The notes under the pieces were generated by a model that had not been told where the DNA came from, searched no databases, and worked only from the letters and a program-made list of their open reading frames with translations. From positions 226,932 through 290,931 of the forward strand of contig CAVMBE010000033.1 in the NCBI GenBank assembly GCA_963674455.1: 64,000 bases of DNA. Direction: 5' to 3'. The position numbers and the translations under genes were made by a program. The stretch comes from Lecanosticta acicola. Lineage: Eukaryota; Ascomycota; Dothideomycetes; Mycosphaerellales; Mycosphaerellaceae. The number at the start of each line of letters is the position of its first letter. The stretch's first letter is position 1. Below are positions 20,072-29,184 of the stretch, piece after piece.

Positions 20072-21109
20072 TCACGCATCCCTCACCGCCTCAACAAGCT
20101 TCCCCTGCGACCCCATCGCCTGCTGGGCAAGATCTTCCAACTCATATGCCTTCCCCTTCCCATCCGGCCCGCCATCGAAAATCTCATACGAGAACCAGCC
20201 CCGGAACCCGGTATCCAGTACCGCCCTGGTGAAATCCACCACGGGCAGATATCCCTCATCGAAAGGCAAAGGCCGGAAATCATGACTCCACCGCGCTCGC
20301 GGCCTCATGCCATCGATTTCCCTCGCCTCTAGCGGCTCTTTCAATCGATACGCGTCGGAGATCTGCAGCAGGAAGATCTTCTCCTTCGGTATCGTGTTCG
20401 AGAGCTCCGCACACGAACGCTTCCAATCCCTCGTGACTTCCTCACGGGATCGTCCGTCTTCCACAATGCCACTACGAGTCCTCGGATCCCCCCATTCCCC
20501 ACCCGCAGATTGGAAAGTATCCAAGCATAACCCAAAATTGCCCCGGTCGACGTCTTTACAAATCTCCCATACATCCTTCCAATCCGGTGCGTGTGTGCTC
20601 CAACACCAATTCTCATATGCAATCCTCATGCCCTTCTTGTCCAGAACATCCGCAAGCTGCCTCAGATCCTCCACAAAACGCCCACGATCCGTTCCGATGT
20701 TTTCCGGAGGCGAATCGGAAGAACCCACTTGTAACATGTCACAACCCAAGACTTGCATGATGTTGGTCCAATTCTCTACTCGTTCCCAGGCATCTTTGCG
20801 TTCGGGAGAGTTTTCGGCCCAACCTTCGAAATTGGCAAAAGGTTGCAGCATCAAGACTTTGAGATTTTTGGCGGAGAGGATGGGTTTCAAGGCGCGAGCG
20901 GCAGCAGTTAGATCTTCCCAGGCGTGATCGGTAATTTTGTCTGTTTTGAAGTGAAGGTTTGCGAAAGAGACGAGGTCGGGCATGCCGAGTTCGATGGCTT
21001 GGAAACCTGCAGAGGCAATGGCATCGAGTTTGAGGGGGAGTGTGTGTGCTGGTTTGTAGCCGATGGAGACAGAAGCGTAGGACAGTGGGAGGCTGGAGAG
21101 GTCGTCCAT
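20072..21109 (-). CDS. qutC: 3-Dehydroshikimate dehydratase
   Basis: The single-exon 345-residue protein has the length and features of fungal 3-dehydroshikimate dehydratases (qa-4/QutC family), a TIM-barrel fold shared with sugar-phosphate isomerases. The enzyme converts 3-dehydroshikimate to protocatechuate in quinate/shikimate catabolism in the cytosol, using a divalent metal. Likely metal ligands are Glu166 (AYENWCWS), Asp197 (LCLDTFQ), Asp or Gln in LLQISDAYR (about 249-252) and Glu309 (SYEIFDGG). The N-terminal strand (LSYASVSIGYKPAHTLPLKLDAI) and the GFQAIELGMPD block are typical. It stands alone here: no quinate dehydrogenase, dehydroquinase, permease or pathway regulator is next to it, unlike the classical qa/qut clusters. 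A sugar-isomerase relative cannot be fully excluded. Confidence 0.87.
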   Translation of the reverse strand: MDDLSSLPLSYASVSIGYKPAHTLPLKLDAIASAGFQAIELGMPDLVSFANLHFKTDKITDHAWEDLTAAARALKPILSAKNLKVLMLQPFANFEGWAENSPERKDAWERVENWTNIMQVLGCDMLQVGSSDSPPENIGTDRGRFVEDLRQLADVLDKKGMRIAYENWCWSTHAPDWKDVWEICKDVDRGNFGLCLDTFQSAGGEWGDPRTRSGIVEDGRSREEVTRDWKRSCAELSNTIPKEKIFLLQISDAYRLKEPLEAREIDGMRPRARWSHDFRPLPFDEGYLPVVDFTRAVLDTGFRGWFSYEIFDGGPDGKGKAYELEDLAQQAMGSQGKLVEAVRDA

Positions 21110-21510
21110 GTTGGAGATATTGGCGTTCAGCAGATTCCAAGTTCCACCTGCTCTTTTTCGGGTTTGGATTTTTTTCTCTCTCTCTCATGGATCGTGTCAA
21201 AGTTGTGTATTTGTACGAGTGGACGCAATCTAAACACATCGTGATGCAAGTATAGCATCGGGCCGCTTAATATGACGTCGATCTTCGTCAGTGAGAGACG
21301 TCCATCAGAGAGCACTGCAGACACATCTTCTCTCGAGAAAAGCGGGATGCGACTGAAATTGTGCAGCAACGACTGCCGACCTGAGCAGAGATGCTTTGAC
21401 TGCATAATACTGTGGAGAGCATGCTGCAAATGCCGCTGAAGCAGAACGAAGCCAGACTCGACGCCTATTTGGCATGTAGCAACGCTACGGGATGAGATTC
21501 GTAGACTTCC
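21110..21510. other. Promoter of dehydroshikimate dehydratase gene
   Basis: This 0.4 kb lies between two minus-strand genes and should contain the promoter of the dehydratase (start at 21109) and the 3' end of DPH4. A CT/AG-rich tract is seen at about 21174-21188. No gene is present. Confidence 0.5.
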
Positions 21511-22008
21511 CTAGTCAGCGACGCTGAACAGTACCTTCAACCACAGGCTACAACCTTTGCAGCCAGTGATCAGCTCGCCATACTCGATGTTTTTCTCCAG
21601 CTCGCCCTCAGTGATTACAAATGCCGGTTTGCTGCCACATCGACATGGCCTGATCCAGGTTCCCTCGTCCTCGTCCATTGCGAGTTCGTCAAGATCTACC
21701 GTCTCCATACCAGTGTGGCGTGTATGGACTTTACCGGCGCTATCGCCATCTGCCGCATTGGCAGTTCTCCGACCGCGATCATATTCCACTCTCAACTTGG
21801 GATGTAGAAGCGTCTTGTAGGCTTCTGTGATGTCGTCCACTGAAGGCACTCCCTTGTCGGCCTTGCCTGATGGCAGGTTCTGCTTGTCCGGATGGTGCAG
21901 TAGCAGCGCGTGCTTGTAAGCTTGCCTCAGGTCAGCGGGTGATATGACGTCCCCAGGGCTCGTATCCTGCAGGCCAAGGATCCGATAGTAGTCCTTGGTG
22001 CTTTCCAT
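21511..22008 (-). CDS. DPH4: Diphthamide biosynthesis protein 4 (J protein with CSL zinc finger)
   Basis: The 165-residue protein begins with a J domain (residues about 6-80, HPD motif at 39-41 in LLLHHPDKQN) and ends with a CSL-type zinc finger (Cys122, Cys124, Cys150, Cys153, in RPCRCG and GCKGC). This order and size define the DPH4/DNAJC24 family. Together with Dph1-Dph3 it supports the first step of diphthamide synthesis on elongation factor 2. The related DPH3 has only the zinc finger, and the J domain rules that out. It is a single exon, with the start given by ATGGAAAGCACC. Confidence 0.92.
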   Translation of the reverse strand: MESTKDYYRILGLQDTSPGDVISPADLRQAYKHALLLHHPDKQNLPSGKADKGVPSVDDITEAYKTLLHPKLRVEYDRGRRTANAADGDSAGKVHTRHTGMETVDLDELAMDEDEGTWIRPCRCGSKPAFVITEGELEKNIEYGELITGCKGCSLWLKVLFSVAD

Positions 22009-23023
22009 GCTCGTAGCCGTGGCTCATTGTTGTGCGAAAGTCTCTCGGGCCGTTTTCCCGGACTCGTATTCTCTCTCTATTCTTCGCAGAGAATCACGGT
22101 AGCGTTCCTTGGCAAGGCTGCATCGCATGAGCGGAGGGACTTGTGCACATGTGACTTATGCGGAGATCGGCAAAGATTTCAATGGGATGTGCTTTGTGAA
22201 GAGGTGCAGCAGCAGAAATCGAATCGATATTTTGATGCGCGGACAGGGAATCTCCTCCGTCTGTGCGTCCGTCGCCGACGCGCGTCCGTGCGCTGTGCCC
22301 GTGGCAAAGCTCGGCGACAAGTTCTTCCGTCATCCCGTCCACATCCCTTTGTGCTTGACCACTTCACACTTCACCAATCTCTTCATCCACCCAAACAATA
22401 CACCACCAAATTCATCATCATTTCCAACATACCCCATCAAATGCATCATCAAATCTCACGACACACCATCAACAGGACCGCCGGAACACGCGGTATGGAG
22501 TGTCATCAGAGCTTTCACATGACGAGCGGCGGCGATGTGAGTTGGGATGAGAAACAAAACCCATGGCGTTGGGCGAGCTCAACCAGCCGCGAAGGAAGGA
22601 TTGTGTTCCTGCAGCTATTTATGCCATGTCCGCACGCGATGATTGGGTCGCCGGCTGTTGGCGCCACGGCTGGTGAGATGGCTTGAACACTGTACTCCAT
22701 CCGACATGCGCGTGGCGCCTCTCCAGCGGCCTCTTGCCACATTCGGCCGTCGTCTCTTCCCGCTTTCTCCAAAGCTTGACACAGTATACGAGTCGGTGCT
22801 GACGGGTCCGCGGGAGCTTCTGCCAGTCCTTCGTAAGACATTGGATCACGGGCAAGCTTTTCATTTCCTGAGCCGGCCCAAGCCTAACACGCCGTCATCT
22901 GTCTCTCGCGACTCGTACAAACACCTCCTCATCCGCCCTGCGCCCTTCGTGTTTCTCTCTTCTCCTCTTATCCCTACTGTCGTTTCTTTTACGCAGCCTT
23001 CCTATCAACAGTCTTTCTTCAAC
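22009..23023. other. Divergent 1 kb promoter (DPH4 / GH17)
   Basis: This stretch separates DPH4 (-) and the glucanase (+). The last 100 bases before the glucanase start are strongly pyrimidine-rich (CTCTCTTCTCCTC), typical of highly expressed fungal genes. The glucanase frame is open upstream to 22643, but that extension is not protein-like and precedes the signal peptide, so it is taken as leader. Confidence 0.55.
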
Positions 23024-24910
23024 ATGCATTTTCTAGCTCTGTCGGCGCTCGTCGGCGCAGCCTTCGCTCAGAAGAGAGGCTTCAATTATGGTGCTACGAC
23101 AAGTGCTGGTGCTGCCCGTGTGCAGCAGGACTTTGAGAATGAGTTCAACCGCGCCAAGAACCTCCAGGGCCAGTCGGGCTTCACCTCTGCCCGCCTGTAC
23201 ACCATGATCCAGGGTGGCACCGTAAATACCGCCACCGAGGCCATCCCAGCTGCCATCGACACTCAGACGACTTTGCTGCTCGGTCTGTGGGGCAGCGCTG
23301 GTCAGGCCGCCTTCGACCAGGAGCTTACTGCTCTGAGCAACGCCATCAAGCAGTACGGCTCTGCCTTTACCAACCTGATCGACGGTATCTCGATCGGCTC
23401 GGAAGATCTCTACCGCATCACGCCAACCGGCATTGAGAACAACAGCGGCGTCGGCGCTGGTCCGGACGTGTTGGTCAGCTACATCAGCCAGGTCCGCGAT
23501 CTCATCAAGGGAACTGCTGCGAGCGGCGCAAAGATTGGACACGTCGACACATGGACCGCGTGGGTGAATGGCAGCAACACCGCCGTCATCAACGCTGTCG
23601 ATTGGCTGGGAATGGACGGCTACCCCTACTACCAGACTACTCTGGCTAACGGTATCGAGAACGCCGCAGAGCTGTTCTTCGACAGCTACAATGCCACCGT
23701 CAACGTTGCTGGAGGCAAGCCAGTCTGGATCACTGAGACCGGCTGGCCATACCAAGGCCCACAAGCCGGCCAAGCCGTCGCATCCGTCCAGAACGCCGAG
23801 ACCTACTGGCAGGCTGTTGCTTGCAGGATTCTTGGAAACATCAACACTTGGTGGTTCACTCTCAACGACCCAGAGGCGTCTGGAGACGTCTCCTTCTCTG
23901 TCGTTGGACCAAACTTGAACGACGCCCCCCTGTACAACTTGGCCTGCAGCGGCAGCAGCAGCAGCAGCCGGTCTTCTACGTCCAGCAGCTCGGCCAAGCC
24001 GTCCAGCACTGCCGCCGCTCCTACGATGCCAGCGGTCTCTTCCGGCGCCGAGTCTTTCACCATCAACACTAAGCCAAACTCCGAGTCTGCACCAGCCACT
24101 GTAACCGGCGTCAGTGCGCAGCCCACTGGCGCCCAGTCTCAGCCAGCCGGATCCAGCACCGCCGCCCCCTCTAGCTCTGCTCCCGCTGGTTATAGTGGAT
24201 CTGCTTCGGCTGGTGTCCAAGGTGGTGAGACTCACACCGTCTACCAAACCACCATGATCACTGTCTCTGCTTGCTCAGCTTCATACCCTCCAAGCAGCTC
24301 TGCACCAGCTCCAAGCAGCTCCGCGCCAGCCCCTAGCAGCTCCGCACCAGCACCTAGCAGCTCCGCCCCGGCTTCCAGCAAGTCAGCGCCAGCTCCATCG
24401 TCCTCTAGCAGCGGCTCCAAGTCCTGCCCAACCACTCTCACCGGCGACTACCAGTACCCTCATCTGATCGTACCCGTCTCTTCCAGCTCTCCTGACAAGG
24501 CATACGGAACCTCCTACAACGGCACAATCACTCCCACCGAGTCCACCATCTTCAACTTCGATATACCAGCTTCCTACGCCGGCAAGACCTGCAGCCTCGT
24601 CTTCCTCTTCCCCAACCAGAAGGATCTGCAGACCAGCGCATACTCTTTCAACGGCAAGGGTGGATTGAAGATCGAGGAGCTCTCTGGACCCGCCGATGCC
24701 GGCACGACTTACGCCAACGCGCCAAAGGCCGCTGGTGTCACCGCCTCCATCACGAGCTTGGTGCCCGGTAACAGCTACACTGTCTTCAGCCACGCCTGCG
24801 GAGCCGGACAGCGCGTCGCGTTTGAGTTTGAGAGCACGGGTGGTCTGGAATTGAACTTTTTCGAGGACTACAACCCGAGCCCTCTCGGTGCCTACATTAC
24901 TGCCTGCTAG
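23024..24910 (+). CDS. Secreted GH17 beta-1,3-glucanase with But2 C-terminal domain
   Basis: The 628-residue protein starts with a signal peptide (MHFLALSALVGAAFA, cleavage near residue 15). Residues of about 20-305 form a GH17 glycosidase domain: the acid/base is Glu127 in GISIGSEDLYR and the nucleophile Glu238 in WITETGWPYQG. It should act on beta-1,3-glucan of the cell wall, as do fungal EglC/Bgl2/Scw-type enzymes. A Ser/Ala/Pro-rich linker (about 310-465) includes four 21-base repeats. From about residue 467 a But2-type C-terminal domain follows (starting near SCPTTLTGDYQYPHLI). There is no GPI-anchor signal, whereas many fungal GH17 enzymes have one. The start was chosen at the ATG that opens the signal peptide; the frame is open further upstream but without protein-like character. 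Confidence 0.93.
   Translation: MHFLALSALVGAAFAQKRGFNYGATTSAGAARVQQDFENEFNRAKNLQGQSGFTSARLYTMIQGGTVNTATEAIPAAIDTQTTLLLGLWGSAGQAAFDQELTALSNAIKQYGSAFTNLIDGISIGSEDLYRITPTGIENNSGVGAGPDVLVSYISQVRDLIKGTAASGAKIGHVDTWTAWVNGSNTAVINAVDWLGMDGYPYYQTTLANGIENAAELFFDSYNATVNVAGGKPVWITETGWPYQGPQAGQAVASVQNAETYWQAVACRILGNINTWWFTLNDPEASGDVSFSVVGPNLNDAPLYNLACSGSSSSSRSSTSSSSAKPSSTAAAPTMPAVSSGAESFTINTKPNSESAPATVTGVSAQPTGAQSQPAGSSTAAPSSSAPAGYSGSASAGVQGGETHTVYQTTMITVSACSASYPPSSSAPAPSSSAPAPSSSAPAPSSSAPASSKSAPAPSSSSSGSKSCPTTLTGDYQYPHLIVPVSSSSPDKAYGTSYNGTITPTESTIFNFDIPASYAGKTCSLVFLFPNQKDLQTSAYSFNGKGGLKIEELSGPADAGTTYANAPKAAGVTASITSLVPGNSYTVFSHACGAGQRVAFEFESTGGLELNFFEDYNPSPLGAYITAC
24290..24373 (+). repeat. Four 21-base in-frame repeats in glucanase linker
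   Basis: Each unit codes for PSSSAPA. The copies differ mostly at third codon positions, so the repeat is old or is kept at the protein level. Confidence 0.85.
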
Positions 24911-25518
24911 AGGAGCACAGCAAAAGAGAGGGGGACAAAAACACACACATTACGATTCATGTAGATATTTTAACGATGATAGAATATGGGAAAGGGAGAA
25001 GGGGGATATCAAAAAAGCCGTTCGCTATTGACTTGCTGCTCTTCAGGATCTTTGTCTAATTAAGATGAAACGACAGGAGGAATATCATCTAGAGAAAATC
25101 AAAATGTAATGTCATTGTCTACTGAAGTACTACCTACCCGCTTCTCTGCTCTACTCTGCTCTGCTCTCCTTTTCAACGTTGCTCAATCTGTCCTCGCTTA
25201 ATCTCCAAGAGAGAGAGAGCATCGCAGAGCTCCCACCGTTCTCGCCACAATCCAAAGTCCCTCTCCAAAACTTCCACATGCAGGTTAGGTAGGTAGGTGA
25301 TGTCATTCGACCCAAAGACCTGACCTGACGACTGGAGTGAGCAGTCTATCGGTACATGCACCTTGCAGACAACAACCTGGAAAACCCAGGTCTTGATTAT
25401 TCTTCGCATCTTCCATTGATTGCAAAGAAAACTTTCCATTACCACTGGTAGCTGATTCCATTCCTATCAGTCAGTCAGTAACAAAACGAAAACCAACCGA
25501 CTGGGAAGAAGCAACAAA
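24911..25518. other. Intergenic region (3' of glucanase, promoter of next gene)
   Basis: This 0.6 kb is A/T-richer at the left end (likely the 3' UTR) and contains CTCTGCT repeats near 25145-25165. No gene is supported. Confidence 0.5.
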
Positions 25519-27144
25519 ATGTCAGGACACGGACACGGACACATCACCTGGCCACCGCGGCTCCGGCGCACCGATGTCTTGGGGGAAGTCAGAGATGGTA
25601 AATCGAAACCCTTTTCCTCCCTCCCCTCCCCTCCCCTCCCCTCCACCACCATATACATCATCAAAAAGACCAAAAAAAAAATCGAAAAAGAAAGCAAGAA
25701 AGCAAGAACTAACACCCACCATTTTCCCCCAAAGTCTCCAACCGCAAAATCCACCGCGACGTGGGAAACCCCATCTACCTGCGCGCAAACTGCTACTACA
25801 TCTTCGGCGACACCTTCTGCCACGACGCCGCGGGGGAATTCCACGGCGTGAGCAACAACACGTACGCCCTCGTGCCGGATCCGAGAAAAGAGCCGACGAG
25901 GTCCGAGTACTTGGATGGGCAGTTGAAGGTGCGCGAGTATATTCCGTTTACGAGGAGTGAGGTGCGTTATTTATCCCCCCTAATCTTTCTCTCTCAAAAT
26001 CTCACGCTAATGCAATTCCTTTTTCTTTGGGCCCAAACAGTATGAATACGATTCCGGGCCCGAACAGAAGCAAAAGAACGACCGCATGACGCTCTGGTCG
26101 TTCGGTGGCGTCGTGGAGAATCCGCCGGATGCCGGGACGGGATGGGTTTTCTTCACCAAGATGATCACGCATGGTGCGATGCCGGGGCATGGGTATGGAG
26201 TTGGGGTCGCGAGGGCGACGGCGCAGCCCGATAAGAAGATCAGGATGGAGAGGATCATGGGCGATGAGATGATATTTGGCGTAAGTACTAGCAGTGGTAG
26301 TAGGAGTAGTAGTAGATCTTTGTCGATCGTTTGGGGATACAGAGAAACTGATGAGGAAAATCTAGGAAGGAGAGCCTTCGTTCGGTAGTGTGACGAACCT
26401 TTGCGATGATGATGGATGGGTGTATACACTGGGTATGGCAGTAGACACGTACCGGTTCGATGGATGAGATTCTTACTGATGCTCCCAAATCTAGGAACGT
26501 ACGATCCGAATCCCTCGCAACTCGACCTCCGTACTCACATCGCCCGCATCAGGCGCGACGCAGACTTCACCCAGCGTGCCAATTACGAATTCTTCATCAA
26601 CACCCTCGATGGGAAGGGAATGTGGTCCAAGACGTATAACTCCATCGACGATCTCAAGCGACTCGGTGACATGGACGTCCAAAGCCAGGGTGAAATGATC
26701 AAAGTACCCTCTTTCGCGCCAGAAGGCCGTCCATACATGTGGATAGGCAACAACAAGTTCGGCGCCGGTATAATGTACGTCGGATGCGCACCTCGGCCAG
26801 AAGGGCCATGGGAGGTTGTCGAGATGGGCGACATCCCGAATGACCCTGCGCCATGGGATGGGAAGAGCAGTGGTCCGAAGTATTCGTTCTTCCCCAATCC
26901 ACGAGCGAGCGACTTGGACAGGGGAGAGATTATCTGCACTTGGACGGATGCCGCGCAAATGGGCGGTAAGGTGATCGCAGCCAGGTTCTGGTTTGAAGGG
27001 GACTACGAGAGGGGACCTCCGCCGCCTGCGCAGGGAGCTCATGTACAGCAGCCTGGCTCAGACGGAAAGGGCAGTGCTGGATCTCATCACAGTGGGTTGG
27101 GAGACAGGCTGAAGGGCAAGATTGAGGGGTTCCTGCACAAGTAG
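25519..27144 (+). CDS. Predicted beta-propeller protein (DUF4185-like)
   Basis: Five exons (25519-25597, 25735-25961, 26041-26280, 26366-26432, 26495-27144) give 420 residues with consistent phases. Intron branch sites such as CTAAC and ACTGAT are visible. Repeated blade-like motifs (CYYIFGDTF, VSNNTYALV, TLWSFGGVV, GTGWVFFTKM, YMWIGNNKFGAGIMYVGCA, KYSFFPNP) suggest a five-bladed beta-propeller of the kind found in DUF4185 and glycosidase-like proteins. I base this on pattern memory, not a search. There is no signal peptide; the N-terminus is His/Gly-rich (SGHGHGHI). The C-terminal 45 residues are low complexity. A carbohydrate-related role would be typical for the fold but is only inference. 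Confidence 0.75.
25617..25644. repeat. (CTCCC)n pyrimidine tract in intron 1
   Basis: Four to five CTCCC units lie inside the first intron of the propeller-like gene, followed by an A-rich stretch and a CTAAC branch site. Confidence 0.8.
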
Positions 27145-28400
27145 ATTAAGTCAGTTCGCGGTCGAGGGGAATTCATCGACATTGATAGGTTCCGAGGCTC
27201 TGTATGGCAGCATGGCGAGAGAAACATTGCCGATGGACAGATCAGCTGATACCTCGACACCAAGACGATCTCAGAACTGTGAGCTCGGGTGCTGAGGCCG
27301 CGACCAGGTCTCCACCAGGTCTATAGAACGCGTCAAATGCTGACTTGTTCAAAGGTAAAGAGGGTGGTAGAGCGGTGAACCCCTCTGAGGTACCTGCACG
27401 AGGATAACACCGTTGAGTCCCTTCGTGTGTTTGCTAGATGAGTACTCCCCCGCCAACCATACTGACGACCACGAGCGGACATATGGTTGCCCGGGCATGA
27501 TTGGGTCGGTTGCCATCCGGTCGACCCCCACCAAGAGTCTGATGGAAGGAACCTCAACGCTGTGAGTGCTTGAGGAGGCTTGGTATTGCTTGTGTGAGCG
27601 GTTTTTGGACTGGTGGCATGGCGAGCCAGAGTTGGCATGCGCGATTTCTGGGAAAGCGATGATTCTGAGTGTAGTCCCCATGGGAATGCGCGTTCATGGA
27701 AGAACACGCTTACATCTCAGCGGAGTTGTCGTGGACGAGCGGTGAGAATTTTCGCCATTGAACTCAAAGTCGAAGCAGTGTGGGCAATTCGTTGCGATGT
27801 AGATGAGCCTCGCTAGTTGTACAAAGTTGAAGAGACCTATCAGATGGCAAGATCAACGTCATGCGGACGATCTGGTGTCGTCGAAGCATGCCATTCTGGT
27901 GTTTTCGGTTAGTCAGGGCTGCATATAGAGGATAGAATGGAGTGTCGGCAGAGCTCGGATCGGCCAAGAAGGCGCAATAAGCTTATTGAGCCATTTTCAG
28001 AGGGGTTTGATGGTGGAGTCGTCATTGGGCCCTGTATGCTGCACCTACGGCGGAGCATTTCGCCGCTACCTCAGCGTGTGTATGGAGGTTCGATCGTCAC
28101 ATGAGGGGGAAGCGGTCATGCAAATGGCTCTTGCCAAATGACTCCGATGGCTTGCTTGCTTGAGGCGTGTCTGGGTGGCCAGGGCTGCGGCCGTGAGTGC
28201 TGCGGTCCCGGAGTGTCGTGTGCGGCGATGAGGGATATTGTATTGTTGTGGGTGTGGAGAGAGTGAAGGTCGCGTGGAGTGTATGTGCCCCGGTGCATGG
28301 GAGCCAATGAGAAGGGAGTGTTGTTATTTCTGCGCTGCAAGGAACAGGAAGTGACGTTGCGGCTCTGCTGTCACAGAGTCCGACGGGGCCGTTCCGCGCA
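27145..28400. other. Intergenic region upstream of ornithine decarboxylase
   Basis: No gene is supported in this 1.3 kb. Frames are short and occur on both strands without motifs. The right end merges into the ornithine decarboxylase promoter. Confidence 0.5.
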
Positions 28401-28405
28401 CCAAT
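28401..28405 (+). promoter_or_regulatory. CCAAT box, ornithine decarboxylase promoter
   Basis: CACCAATCAGAG lies about 120 bases upstream of a TATA box, the usual spacing for a CCAAT-binding complex site. Confidence 0.45.
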
Positions 28406-28524
28406 CAGAGCGCGGGCACATGTCGAGAAAAATGCCGCAGCTGCCCCCGATTCCCACGATTCACTCACTCGTGGACAGGCAGGCACGACCAGACACGCCC
28501 GAGCACTCGATGACTGCGTCTGTC

Positions 28525-28532
28525 TATATATT
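28525..28532 (+). promoter_or_regulatory. TATA box, ornithine decarboxylase promoter
   Basis: TATATATT in GTCTATATATTGACT is the best TATA element upstream of the decarboxylase. Transcription should start about 30-60 bases downstream, before the intron donor at 28625. Confidence 0.5.
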
Positions 28533-28624
28533 GACTAACACCGCCTCGCCCCCAACACCCAACTCTGACCGGCACAGCCCCGTTCCATTGCCGAGACCCT
28601 GTCGCGTAGTTGTTTGGTAACAAG

Positions 28625-29163
28625 GTAAGTTACACCCGCCCCGCCCCGCCCCGCCCCGCCCCGACTCGACGTCAGCCAGCCCTCAAAAACTTCTCGGCCG
28701 CCTTCACCACCGCATTTTCTTCCACCTCCAAAATTCCACACAACCTCCACATCCTGCGCCGCCACTAACAAATCGCCCTGAGAACAGCCTCCGAGCAGCG
28801 GCACATCGCTCCACCAGACTCGCCTTTGGTCTCGACAAAGGCGCCCGCAACAACACGGCCCTGCCGGCCTGCGACCGAGTCACCTGCAAAAGTGCCCTGC
28901 GCCGAGCACACCGCGACATCCTCAACTCGAAGCCGCCTCCTGCAACCCGCTCGTTTGGAGTCGCTAGAAGCGTCTGACCATCTGCTGTTCGACTTGTTCC
29001 AACAAGCACCGCACCTCCTCCTCGACCCCCAGCTGCCGCATAAGAGTTTCTCTGGAGCTCTTCCCTCTCTGCCGGGGGAAGACTCTGGGCTTCGGCACCC
29101 AGGAGTTCACCGTCTGGCCTTTGCGCCCTTCAAACCGCCCTAACGAACTCCACCAATCCTCAG
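28625..29163 (+). other. Probable 5'-UTR intron of ornithine decarboxylase
   Basis: A near-consensus donor (AAG/GTAAGT at 28625) and a CTAAC branch site (29140-29144) 19 bases before a TCAG acceptor (29161-29163) define a 539-nt leader intron. Splicing would place a short leader without any ATG directly in front of the start codon at 29185. The donor is followed at once by a CCCCG repeat. Confidence 0.6.
28635..28663. repeat. (CCCCG)n GC-rich tandem repeat
   Basis: Five CCCCG units lie just inside the presumed leader intron of the ornithine decarboxylase gene. Such GC boxes can bind stress-response zinc-finger proteins, but this is only a possibility. Confidence 0.8.
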
Positions 29164-29184
29164 AACTCATTCTAATCTACCTTG

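Noticed and set aside
22643..23023. N-terminal extension of the glucanase frame
   Set aside because: The frame is open by chance; the signal peptide begins at 23024, and the extension would bury it. The sequence is leader-like and CT-rich.
23033..24247. 404-codon open frame opposite the GH17 glucanase
   Set aside because: Same reason: strong codon bias of a highly expressed gene. The sense frame has a signal peptide and catalytic motifs.
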